A stretch of DNA of 64,000 bases from Micractinium sp. NFX-FRZ (Eukaryota > Chlorophyta > Trebouxiophyceae > Chlorellales > Chlorellaceae), in contig JAPTJF010000103.1 in NCBI GenBank assembly GCA_029339195.1, forward strand, positions 1 to 64,000. Direction: 5' to 3'. This document shows positions 20,554 to 31,262 of the stretch, piece after piece. Positions within the stretch are counted from its first letter, which is position 1. Every line of letters begins with the position of its first letter. The translations under genes and the position numbers were made by a program. The notes under the pieces are model-generated. The model was not told the origin of the DNA. It saw nothing but the letters and a program-made list of their open reading frames with translations, and ran no database searches.

Positions 20554-23500
20554 TTACGGGGAGGGTGGAGGCGGGGATCCTGTGGCGCCGCCTCCCGACC
20601 CGCTGCCCTGCCCCTGCTGGCCAGGGAACAGCCGGGAGCCTCCCCCGGCCAGGAAAGGGTTGGAGGGCCGTGCCTTGCGGGACGGCCGTGGCCTGGCAGG
20701 CTGCTCTGCAGACGAGGCCAGGGTGGTGCCTCCTGAGCTGCCGCCGCTGCGTGCCTCCCTCTCCCTCTCCCTCTCTCCTCCCCCTGGCGATACCCTGTCC
20801 AGGCCCGGCAGGGCGCGCAGGCGGGCCACCACCTGCTCAGCGGAGGGCCGCTGGCTGGGGTCGTTCTGCCAGCACTGCTGAATGAGCTCCACCACTACGT
20901 ATGGGGGAGGGAGGGGGTGCAGGGCAGCAGGAGCGGATCGCACAGGGCAAGGTGGGCAGGGGTGGCTGGGCAGGGCAGGCTGGCTCCCTAGAGAGGCACA
21001 GTGCTGGCGAGTGGTCCAGCATACTCTGGAATCAAGCCAGCACACACAGCGAGGCGCATGCAGACCTGGATCCAGGGGGAAGGCTGCTGCAACTCAACCT
21101 AACTGCAACCCCCACGCCAGCTGGCGCTCACCCTCAGCGGGCGCCTCATCAGGCACCCGGATGTCCCGCATCTGCCCCCGCCGCGGCTTCTCCCCTGCAG
21201 CACGTGTGTACAGAGTGCAGTGAGTATGTCAATGCACCGCGTTTGATGTGCAGTGTACAGGTGCGCCCATGTAGTGAAGCAGCATGCGGGTCATGCACAG
21301 CACTCGTGAGATCTGATCAACGTGCAGTAGGCAGCCGCGCACACCCGTGCAGTCTTGCAGCGTGCAGGTGTGCCTTGTGCAGAGGTCCGCCCTTCACGCT
21401 TGGTAAGCCATCCAAAATCAAACCCACCAGCCTGCATGCCCCTCGGGGGAACCCAAACCCCGGCAGACCCCCAACACTGATCTGGGGATTGCCCCCGCAA
21501 GCAGCCCGTCCCTGTGCTCCCGCAAGCAGCCCGTCCCTGCTGCGTCCCGTCACCAGAGCAGATCTCCCAGAAGGTCACCCCCAGGCTCCACACATCGCTG
21601 CTGTAGGTGCACCGCATGCCCATGAGCTGCTCGGGGGACGACCAAGCAAACGTGCCAGGCGTATCTGAAGCAAGGGGGCACGCAAAGAGAGGTGTGTGTA
21701 TGTGTGTATGTGTGTGTATGTGAGTGGACGGATCACAGAAGCAGCAGCACGTCTGGGTGTGCATCGGGTTGCACTGTGGCGCACGCTGCCAGGCAAACGC
21801 TGGGCTGCACTGCTCTGCACCCCTGGCTGCCGAGCAGGCGTGCGTGCGAAGCAGTGTGCACATGGGCACCCCTGGGCTGCAGGGCAAGCAAAGGGTGTGC
21901 TCACCTTCCAAGGTGATGTGCGCCGCCGTGCTGGTCAGTACTTGCGAGATGCCCACATCTGAAATCTTGGCCCGGCCCGACTCTGTCAGCAGGACGTTCT
22001 GCAGCTCGTGGGGGCAAGGGGCCGGTCAAGGCTGTTGTGGGCAGTAGGGGGCCGAGCTCTGGCCTTTTCTGGAGTCGGAATGTCAGCGTGAAACGTCCCT
22101 CGCTTGCCTGCCACCCTGGCCGTGCAATCTGCCGCAGGCTGAGCAAACCGCATCTGCCCCGCTCTCCCGCTGCCCCACCCTCCCACCCACCATGCTCTTG
22201 AGGTCGAGGTGCATGACATGGCGTCGGTGCAGGTAGGCGAGGCCCAGGGCAATGTCCAGCGCTATCCCGGCACCCCTGCAGAGATGAAATGAAGCTGTGC
22301 GGCATGCAGTGGCTGCCTATCCACAGCAAGCGGCACGTGCTTCAAGCACATGCTGCAAGTTGCAGCAGCCGTATTGGGAAGCACCATGCCGCGCTGCCGT
22401 GCAGTATGTGTGAATGCGCCGCATGACGCAAGGCGTGCCTGCTTTCCAGCCCGCCCGCTCGACCGCCCACCCCCCAGCCTGCCTGCACCCGCCTCCCGGC
22501 CCCTGCCGCTGCCGCGTCCCCACCCACCCACCCACCGGTTGTGCCACGTCACCGCTCTGCTGCCCAGGGCTTCGTATAGTGTGCCCCCAGTGCAGAGCTC
22601 TGTAATGACCGCCACCTCAGCAGGCGCCACGTAGGCGCCCATGAACGCCACCAGGTGCTGCGACCTGCACAGGCAGGCGCGGGTTGGGTTGTACATGAGG
22701 GGGCGCATAAATCGAGCTCTCAACAAAGGCATACCCAGCTGCGCACATGCCCAAAGGCAGCACCGCAAGCAGGGAGAGGAGCAGGCATGCCGTGGAGCCT
22801 GCCCGTCTCCCGAAGTCACCCCTCCTGCCACTGCTCCTCATGGGGTTGAGGCCCCACCCACCGGCAGCTCCTGAGTATGGCAGCCTCTCGGAGGAAGCGC
22901 TCCCGCTCCGAGGCGCTCAACTGCCCCGCCTTGAGCACCTTGATCGCAACAGGTTCGACACCCAGCTTTCCCCGGAAGACCTGCGCAGGAGCGGAGGGTG
23001 TGTGTTTGTGGGCGGGGTCAGCTCTGGGGGCCGGAGGGCCAGCAGATGGGCGAGCACGTGCAGTGCTCATGGCTAGGCAGAGAGGGCACCAGCCGTGCAG
23101 GCTGCAGCTGGTCTGAGGGCACAAGTGTGTGTGGTGGGGGGGTTGGCTGTGTGCATGTGCAGCAGCAATTGGCGACGGCATCGGCGGGCGCTCCCTGCAC
23201 ATGCCCCCCCCCACCCCCCACCCCCCCCACCCCCTTGTTGGCTGCCCCCGCTTGCCTTGGCAAAGCTGCCCTCCCCCAGCAGGACAGGTTTCCCCTCCTG
23301 GTCGCGATCGATGCTGAAGTCAGACTGCTTGAGGAGCGAGAGGGAGCGCAGGTCGGCGGACAGCGTGCCGCTGCTGCCGCCTGAAGGGCGGCCCGAACCA
23401 CTGCCGGTCAGGGAGACACCTAAGCCGTCGCTTCTGGAAGAGCCTGCATGGAGGGAGTGGAAGGGCAGATGGCACGGTCCGCACAATCAGCCATTGCGAG

Positions 23501-26500
23501 CAAGCCCTGCGTGCTAGAAGGTCTGCACTCCTGCCAGCCGAGCATGCAATTGCAAGCGCAGTGTTGCAGTGAGAAGCCCAGCAGGCACTGCCAGGTGGCA
23601 CTGGCTGCCTGGCCAACATGGTGCATTTGTGCCTTGTGCACTGAGCATTCGCCAGATGCCCACAGAAAGCACATGCATGTGCCCCACCTGGCCCACCTGG
23701 CAGCCTCTTGTCTATGAGGGAGGATGGGGGGGAGGAGGACTTGGGAAGCCAAGGCTCGGCCTCTCTCTTGTGCCGCCGCCACTTGCGGATGGCGAATGCA
23801 GCCCACGCCGCAACCAGCACGGCGACAAGCGACCCCGCAATCACGCCAGCCAATGCGCCGCCTGAGAGTCCGCTGCTGGCGCCGGTGGTGGATGGCTTCT
23901 CAGCGCCGGGCGGGGGAAGGGGTGGGGACGGGGGCGGCATCGGAGGGGCAGGCGGGCGTGGGGGAGCGGGCGGAGGGTTTACAGGGCTGGGGCTGGGCGG
24001 GGTGGGTGGGGGAGCGGGAGGGGCGGGGGGCGACGGTGGCTGCGCCTGCCTTGGCGGGGCCGGGGATGGGGGCAGGATGGGGGCCTGGCCAACAATGTAG
24101 GTGCTGCCCAGGCCGAACGACAGGGGGATGTCTGCCAGGTGGGTGTAGCCCTTGGCATAGAACACGGTGGATGGGTTCCACCCCGCCTCTGGGAGGTTGA
24201 CCTGCAAGGGACGAGGAGGGGCAGGGGGCGCTGGTAAGCTATCACCAGGCACCCCTGACCATTGCCCTCTCACGCAAACATCTGCACGTGTTCGGTAATC
24301 AAAGTGGCAGTAATGGGACAGGACAGCCGGAACTGCTGGGAGGCGGTTGTTGCACGCATCTTGCTCCCTTGCTGTCACCACAGCAGCTAGGACAGACTTC
24401 CTTGTAGCCCTGCCACCCCCCGGGGCAGTAGGGCGCGCACCCAGGGGTAGTAAGGCCACTGGCGGGGCCCGTTTAGCGGCTCCCCTTGCAGGCAGCCGTT
24501 TGCGATGCCTGCTGGCGCTGCCGCTGTGGCTCCGCCCTCGCCAGGGGAGGGGCAGTTGAGGGGGTAGGTGAACCCGCGGCAGAGTATGCCGGTCTTATTG
24601 CACTCACTCGTCACGGCCTGCGAAAGGGGCATGAGACTGAAAAAACTTAGGTTCGAGATGTGAGGTATTGGATGCAGTCTCCACACTGTTGTGAGGTCCT
24701 GCAGTGGCACACACACATGTGAAGGGCCGCTGCAGCTGCAGCGCACAGCTGGCAGGCGCTCAGTGTGCTGCAACACCGGAGCGGTGTGCCGCTCGCCCTT
24801 GCGACGCCAGCTGGCACCGGACTGAGGCACCTCCTGTGCGGCTGCGCCGCCCTGGCATGGGGCCGGCTGACGCGCAGTGTGCACGCCAGTGCATGCCAGC
24901 GCCCGCTGCAGGCTGTGCAGCTCACTCACATTGAGCGTGCCGTTGAGTATGGGGAGGGCGCACCGCAGGTCGGCATCGTAGCTGCGGTTCTCATCAGGGT
25001 TGGTGTCCGGGTTGGCTAGGTAGTCGGCATCAGGGGCGGTACCGTTCAAGGGGAGGCAGTACGCGTCCCTAGCCTTCAGCACAGCCGGCCCACTGGCGTC
25101 CTCCTCGGTGCTGCGTTGCATTGCGTTGTGTTGCATTGCGTTGCATTGGGGACGGGAGGGCGAGGCGCTGCATGCTGGCGGGCTGTGCAGGCATGCTGCG
25201 CTACGCATGCCCGCCAGAACAATCCAACCGCAGGCGTGCACATCCTGAAGGGTACACCCTCTCTATCACGTCCCGTGTGCACCCATGCTCTTGACGTGCT
25301 GTTGCACTCACTGTAACCGACTGTGGGACCAAACAAGCAAGCCAGCAAGCAAGCAAGCAAGCAAGCAAGCCAGCAAGCAAGCCAGCCAGCCAGCCAGCAA
25401 GCCAACACTCACACAGGGAACTCGACAGAGAAGTCGGGAGTCCAGTAGCCGTAGCCCCACTTGGGCAGGATGCCAGGCAGGGAGATGTAGCCGGGCAGCG
25501 TGACATTTTGCACGCGCATCGGGGCGCCTGCATGCGGCACAGAGCCACGGGCGCATGACGGGTGGGCGAGGGCAGCATGGGGTGGGCAGCACAGCGCCTG
25601 GGGCGGGCATCAAGCCTGAGCACCAAGCTGGACATCACCCCGCCTGGCCACGGGCCTCTCCTTTGCTGCGGCTGCCGCCTCACATGCTGGCGTAAAGCAG
25701 CAGCCCGCCATGGACCTGCCTGCCACAAAGTTGCCCAGTGCTGGGAGTAGGTAGGCCAGCAGGGGGGCGGAGCCCGCAAGGTCCTGCTGCAGCAGCTCGC
25801 AGTGGCCTGGCGCCAGGGCGCGCGTCTGCCCGCCCGCAGCCCTCATGCTGCAGTGCAAGAGGGAGCCCCACTCGCAAAAGTGGAAGGCGGCGCAGGCGGT
25901 TGTCTGCAGGCACAAGGCTGCGCAGCCGCCAGCCTGCTCGCTGAAGTCCAGCTGTGAGCTGGCAAGCAGGACGCCTGCAGCGGGGGCGGTGTGGGTGGGA
26001 GCAGGGGGCGGGCACAGCAAGGGGCCGTCGAGCAGGGAGGTGTACAGGTGTACACTAGTCTGCACGCCTTTTCATAAGTTATCTTTATTAATCTGGGGGT
26101 GAGCACAATCCTGAGAAGGACGTCAGGATTGTGCGTAGCGCTGCCCCAGCACTGTGCTGGCGGCGCACCTCGGCGGGCGCCCTTTGAATGTATGAATGAA
26201 CACGCCACCCTTAAAATGCACACGGCAGTGGCAGTTTGCACAGCTCACCCCAGGGTACTGCTCCCAGTTGCAGTCACCCCACATGTGTACCACCCTCGGG
26301 CGGTATGCTGGTGCTGATATGCCCCTCCCAGTGCAGAGCGCTCACCCGCCATTGAAGACGTGCCGCTGTTGAGCTTGATGTATGACACTGCGGGCAGGCA
26401 GGCAGGCGGGCGGGCGGGCGGGCAGGGCGGCAGGCAGGCAGGCAGCGCAGCTGAGCACACACTTCTTTGGTGCAGCGGCAGGCAGGCAGGCAGCGCAGCG

Positions 26501-27143
26501 GGGCGTGCATCTGCCCAAGCGGAGCTTCTGCCGTGGAGTGCACGATGTGCATGCAGTGCACGAAGTGCTTTGCCTCAATCAGCACACCCTCCTGAAGTGC
26601 GAAATGGCTTTGCAGATACCCTTTTTTGCGAATGTCCGTCGCGGGTAGAACTGCCACAGTTTAGACAGAAAACCTCGCTGCTCACCATTGTACGGGGCGT
26701 CATACACAATCTCTGCCATGCTGCCCAGCACAGGCAACGTCTCGGAGAGGGCAGGCTGAGGTGGAGGGAGGCCGCGCTGCAGCAGCGCCCTCGACGCCGG
26801 CCACCTGGCCCCGCTGCTGCCATGTGGCCTTGCAGGTGCGTCTGTGCATGGCAGGAACCGAGGGGATGCAGAGAGGAGAGTCAGCAGTGAGTAGAGCACT
26901 GTGCAGCGTCAATCATTCAAAAGCGGCGGCACTGAGCGGACACTGCTTACCAGCGCCTCAGGGAGGAGCCCACTTGGAACATGGCCTGTCATATTTGTGT
27001 ATTCACCTCGCCGTGCCAATGCTGGCATGATGGCCCTCACCTGCTGCTGGCGTCTGACGGCTGTGCAGCAGCAGCAGCAGCAGCAGCAGGCCCAGCCGTG
27101 CTGCAGCCGTCACTTGCCGCACGGACCGTCCATATGGCCTCAT
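20554..27143 (-). CDS. Receptor-like transmembrane protein kinase, TKL group
   Basis: Cell-surface kinase candidate of 904 aa. Exons in gene order: 27143-27041, 26985-26951, 26776-26686, 26387-26346, 25974-25720, 25527-25413, 25110-24930, 24698-24441 (or from 24617), 24201-23697, 23443-23256, 22980-22862, 22664-22536, 22275-22191, 21998-21905, 21664-21554, 21194-21132, 20894-20554; all phases agree. Signal peptide with a Leu8 core encoded by a CTG repeat; Cys-rich ectodomain (GGCAALCLQTTACAAFHFC, PAN/apple-like spacing) with N-glycosylation sequons (NVS, NGT, NRS, NKT); Pro-rich stalk ~400-460; membrane span GALAGVIAGSLVAVLVAAWA ~473-497 with basic stop RKWRRHKR. Kinase ~583-830: P-loop GEGSFAKVFRGKLG, VAIKVLK, catalytic HLDLKSMNVLL (HRD as HLD), KISDVG in place of DFG, GTFAWSSPEQLMG, DVWSLGVTFWE, CWQNDPSQRPS. 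The tail is Ser/Pro/Gly-rich. Ligand unknown. Introns after exons 5 and 10 appear to use GC donors. No TGTAA found downstream. Confidence 0.88.
21495..21550. repeat. Intronic tandem duplication
   Basis: The unit CCCGCAAGCAGCCCGTCCCTG occurs twice in direct succession with a two-base spacer in the kinase intron just downstream (in gene sense) of exon 15. Confidence 0.7.
25333..25403. repeat. AAGC/CAGC microsatellite in a kinase intron
   Basis: About 17 tandem AAGC or CAGC tetranucleotides lie in the intron between exons 6 and 7 of the kinase gene, close to the exon 6 donor. Confidence 0.85.
26393..26500. repeat. GGCA/GGCG tract, two blocks, in a kinase intron
   Basis: Two blocks of CAGGCAGG/CGGGCGGG-type tetranucleotides, both ending in GGCAGCGCAG, are separated by ~45 nt. 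On the gene strand they form the pyrimidine-rich tract leading to the exon 4 acceptor at 26388. Confidence 0.75.
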
Positions 27144-28247
27144 CCTGGAAACAAGCAGCCACCGCACTGCTCTAAGTGTCTTAATGCACTATGTGAGAGC
27201 AGGGAGGCGCGCCGGCCGCCAACTCGCAGCCCTTGCGCACTTCAGAAGGGCACGCAGTGCCGAGAGAAGCCTCAACAAGAGGCCGCGGCGGCCCCTGCTG
27301 TGGTCCTGGAGTCATAACCCGCCGGATTAGCAGTAACCGCACCGCAGGGACGAACAGGCGACGGGAAGCGCATCATGCGCCGCATGTCCGGACTCATGAT
27401 GGCATGGGTTAGAAATGGTCGTCAAAACCCAGAGCAACCCGCCGAGCGCTCAGCACCGAAGCTCTTCGACCGCATCATGTGAATCAAGCATTTAGCTGCG
27501 GAATAGCAGAAATGATGTAAGCGGGCCGGTGGCAGCCAGCATAGAGGCGGCCGGTGGCAGCCAGGCCGCCGTTATGCTGGTGAATAATCACGAGCAGCGT
27601 GCATGCAATAACCTTCTTCGTGCATGCATTGCTGTCAACAACTGAGGAGCATACCTGGTGGCACAGCCAGAGCCGGTGTGTTCCGTGTAAAACTTGAAAG
27701 TGTGAAATTCGTAACAGGACACTTCAGCTCCTGCGCAGTGCTCGTCCCCTTCCGCCCACCGCAGGGCCTCTGCGCCCCCTGACCCAGCCCCGAGGCTCAC
27801 ATTGCCACCTGCTTGTGTGCACCAAACCCTCTGAAACACCCAGCTTGGCAGTCCGCAGGCCCTGCCAAGCTGCCATGACTCCATAAATCGCAACCCACAG
27901 CGCTGAGCTGCCCGGGCACGCTGGCGCTCGCGAGAAGGATGCTTACAGCGTGGTGTCGTGTTGTGGTTCCAAACTGCTAAGGGTGATGGGCAGGCCCCGG
28001 AAGAGCCCGCCCGGGGGGGCGTGCCGCCATGCGAGTGGCTGCACCCGCCGGCAGTGCCAGCTGCGCCACCCCCCACGCGTCCATCGCAGGCAGCGGCGGC
28101 GCCTCCTCGGCTCGCCGCCGCTGCCCCGCGCGCGTGCGCGCCCGCTAGCGGGGCGCCGCCGCCGCCGCCGCCGCGCCGTCGCCAGCGCATGGCTGGGGCT
28201 CCTCCTGGTGCCTGGCGGGCGCCAGGTCAGCAAGTGCCAGCTGGCGC
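27144..28247 (-). other. Spacer between L13a 3' end and kinase start
   Basis: The part nearest 28248 is the L13a 3' UTR up to the TGTAA at 27943-27947, with a CCG trinucleotide tract at ~28151-28173. The part nearest 27143 is the kinase promoter. An open minus frame at 27588-28190 has no protein motif and was not accepted as a gene. Confidence 0.5.
27943..27947 (-). terminator. TGTAA poly(A) signal, L13a
   Basis: TTACA on the plus strand gives TGTAA on the gene strand, 301 nt past the stop at 28248. Confidence 0.5.
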
Positions 28248-30544
28248 TTATGCCACCTGGGCCTCCGCCTTGGCACGCAGGGAGCGCAGCTTCTTCTTGG
28301 CCTCGTAGTAGGCAGCGGACTGCAGATAAGGAAGAAAAGAAAAGGCAGGGATGTTGTTGAGGGGGAGGGAAGTGTGGAGGCGGGGCAGGGGCAGGGGCAG
28401 GGCGAGGGACCTCCTGCCTCGTGCCGCCCGCTCGCCAGGCACCCCTCTCTGCGCTGCGCCACCCTGGGGCCTCACGGACAGCACAGCACGCGCTGGGGGT
28501 GGCGGCACCGTGCTGTGACATCCACGGCGCCAGCTCAGCGTCAAGTCAGCCATCCTGACCTTGCGCACCATGTGCGCCTGGCCTCCTCCGCGCCATGCCA
28601 CCGCAGCGCACCGACAAACGCTCCCCTGCTGACGTGGCATGTTGACGTGGCATGCACACGCAAGCGTGGTGCCAGCTCACCTTGACCTTGCGCTTGGCCT
28701 CCAGAGCCTCCACAGCCGCCTTGTGCTTCCAGCCCACGCTCTGCGCCAGGGCGCCCAGCTGGCAGTAGCGGTGGCCGTGCTGCAGGCGCAGCACCTTGAG
28801 CGCGTCGGGGATCACCATGCGCTTGACCTGCACGGGAGGAGGGGCGAACAACAGGAGAGGCATGGGGTTGAGGTTAGTGTCCAGGGAAATTGCGATGCTG
28901 AAGGCTTGGTGATGCCGCTTGGTGATGCCGGCGCCTTGGGCAGTGGCGCAAAGGCACGCCTGCCCCGGCCCCGCACTACATGCTGAGCGGTGAACGGACT
29001 GATCGGCTGCCACCAACCTTGTCGTAAGGAGCGGGCACGCCCTCGAAGCACTTCATGCGCTCCAGGGCAGCGGCGCCGCGGGGGGTCTTGTGGGGGATCA
29101 TGCCGCGCACGGTGCGCCACAGGATGCGGCTGGGCGCCCTGCGGGCAAAGAATGGGGGCAGCAGTGCAAGGAGGGGGTGAAGGCGTGCAAGAGGTGAGAT
29201 GTGTGAGGCGGCGGCAGGGTGCCTGGAGGGCTGTGGGGACGCCTGGTACGTCGTGGCCGGGCACTGGCCAGCTGGCACCGGCTTGTCGCCTTCAGTGCAG
29301 CTGGCTTGCTGCCATGGGCGCTGCGACCGTAGCTGTGCTTGCCAGGGGCCCCGGTCGTGTGCTGCCAGACGGCAGCCGCATGCCCTCACCACACCACTGC
29401 AGCTGGGCACCTGCCACAGCGCCCTGCCTGCCCGCTTGTGCCGCATTCTTGCCGTGCTGCCAAGCTCCAGCCTCGCCGCTGTCAATCCCAACCCCAATGG
29501 CGCATGCCGTTCCGCCTGTGCCGCCAATGGTGGCGCCTGCGCTGCTTGCTACGCTGGCAATACTAGGCAGCACACCGCGCTGCCGCCCACCTCCACGCTT
29601 TCGAGCCGCCCGCAGCGCCGTGGCATGCCGCCGCTGCGGCTACTGTCATCATCGCCATTACTGCAGCACCCTCTCTCCCTTGCTTCCCTCCTATGCTGGC
29701 TGGCGATGTGCTGAGCTAAGCCCACAGCATATCGGCCGATGCCCTCTGCACCACCCAGCCCTGCCCTGCGCAGCGCTGGTGCCGGGAGCGCACCTGTACT
29801 TGACGGCACCGCGGCGGGGGTTGGTGACAGAGCGCTTGCGCAGGAAGCGCTCGTACTTGGCCTTCTGCCGCACCATGCCACCGCTGATGTTGATCTCCTC
29901 AGTGCGCACGCACACCTGCAGGCGGGCGGGGCAGGAGCAAGGCGGGCGGCAGGCAGGCGTGACTTGACGGCGGGCGGGCCTGTGAATGAGACATGGCAGC
30001 CGGCTGCCCGTGCTGCGGCAGTCGTCGCTGCATGAGATGCAGAGCTTAGCCGGCGCCACAGGTGTGCGTCATTCAGCCGCCGCCAGGGCCTGCGTAAAGC
30101 CGCGGCGCGCCGTGCCGCCGCTTCACTTGCCAGCCGCCGCCCACTGCCCCATCGTCCCATCGCGAAACATGCGCCTCCCGCCGGCTCCCACTCACGACAT
30201 GCTGGCCGCTCAGCAGCTGCTTGGCCAGCACAGAGGCCAGCCGGCCGAGCATGTGCCCGCGGCAGTCGACCACGACCGTCTGCAGGCAGGGGGCGGCGTC
30301 ATGGCGGGCTCAGACAGCGGCCACGCTATTTTGCTACCCATCCAGGCGCCGCCGAGCGGCCCTCTCCCCTTGGCAGCGTGCTGCCGCCGGCCCTCCAGCG
30401 CCGAAGCGCGCTGTCTACAAGTCTCAGTGTGCTTCTCCAAGCTGCTAGCCGCCGCCAGTTCAGCCCCGCTCCCCGCCATGTCATGCTGCAAGTCTGGCAG
30501 AGTGAGGCATGCTCCCCACTGGCTGGCGGCTGCACCTGCGGCAT
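28248..30544 (-). CDS. RPL13A: 60S ribosomal protein L13a (uL13)
   Basis: Structural protein of the cytosolic large ribosomal subunit. Firm exons in gene order: 30279-30196, 29915-29794, 29138-29018, 28827-28681, 28319-28248; all phases agree. They encode [40 protein letters not shown], the family core [70 protein letters not shown] and a C-terminus ending AKAEAQVA. These match eukaryotic L13a, not the plastid L13. The first codons are the weak point: a 9-nt exon at 30544-30536 (ATG CCG CAG before a GTGCAG donor) fits in phase and gives 184 aa, but another tiny 5' exon is possible. It is divergent from the coiled-coil gene at 31259. Confidence 0.93.
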
Positions 30545-31253
30545 CTTGTCCAACGGCTCCACCACAGAAGAGGCCGAGGCAGGCGCCAGCCAGCCTGTTC
30601 TGCCGCCGCACTCCTCCCCGGCCTCCAGCCTGGCAGTGTGCTGGCTCCCAAATTTGGACACTGAGGGTTCTGGGCGCCGTATCGACACGATTTACAGGTG
30701 AGCGCACAGCTTGGGACTGCGTCTTAAGCCGGGCTGTGCGCGCACACAGGGGTTTGGTTTGGGGGCGCTGCGCTCAGCTGCTTGTCTCCTGTCGCCTCGC
30801 TCACAAGGCATGGTATATGCTGCAGATGCACGATCGAAGCCCCAGAGCCTCTCTGGCTCTGCGATGAGGGCCAGCGCAGTTCCACTGCAGCGTTGAAGGC
30901 CTGCACCGGCGCTACACGTTGCTTGTCGCCCTTGTGAGTCGTTAGGAAGCACCCCGAGACCAGGACGCCGGTGTCACTGCTGGCGGCAGGCGGGCGGGCA
31001 CCGCTGCCGCCGCTGCCGCCGCTACTGCTGAGTATAACAGTGCTTCCGCAAGCTCAGCAGCAGTGTTTTGCACAGTTCGAGGCTGCGGCACTTGCAGAGG
31101 CCATGCAAGTGTAAATCCGGCCTGCCTGACTGCTAATTTGCCCTTCCCTTGCCGCCCCACTCTGCCTTGCAGGCGCCAAGGCAGAGCAGCACTGCCTGCC
31201 CCTTCCTCTGGTCCCTTGTTCCCGCTGCTGGCAGCCGGCAGCCGGCAGCTGAG
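30545..31253. promoter_or_regulatory. Divergent promoter region, L13a (-) and coiled-coil gene (+)
   Basis: About 0.7 kb between opposite starts. GC-rich, with no TATA box or RNA gene that I can support. Confidence 0.4.
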
Positions 31254-31262
31254 ATGAGATGA
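31254..31262 (+). promoter_or_regulatory. Two-codon upstream ORF overlapping the main start
   Basis: ATG AGA TGA: its stop overlaps the ATG of the next gene (31259-31261) in an ATGA arrangement. If both are on the mRNA, the downstream start would be reached by leaky scanning or by reinitiation. Confidence 0.4.

Noticed and set aside
25333..25403. Spaced repeats as CRISPR
   Set aside because: A simple tetranucleotide microsatellite in a eukaryotic intron, with no spacers.
27588..28190. 200-aa minus-strand frame between L13a and the kinase
   Set aside because: Composition-driven, lies in the L13a 3' region up to its TGTAA, and contains no recognisable segment.
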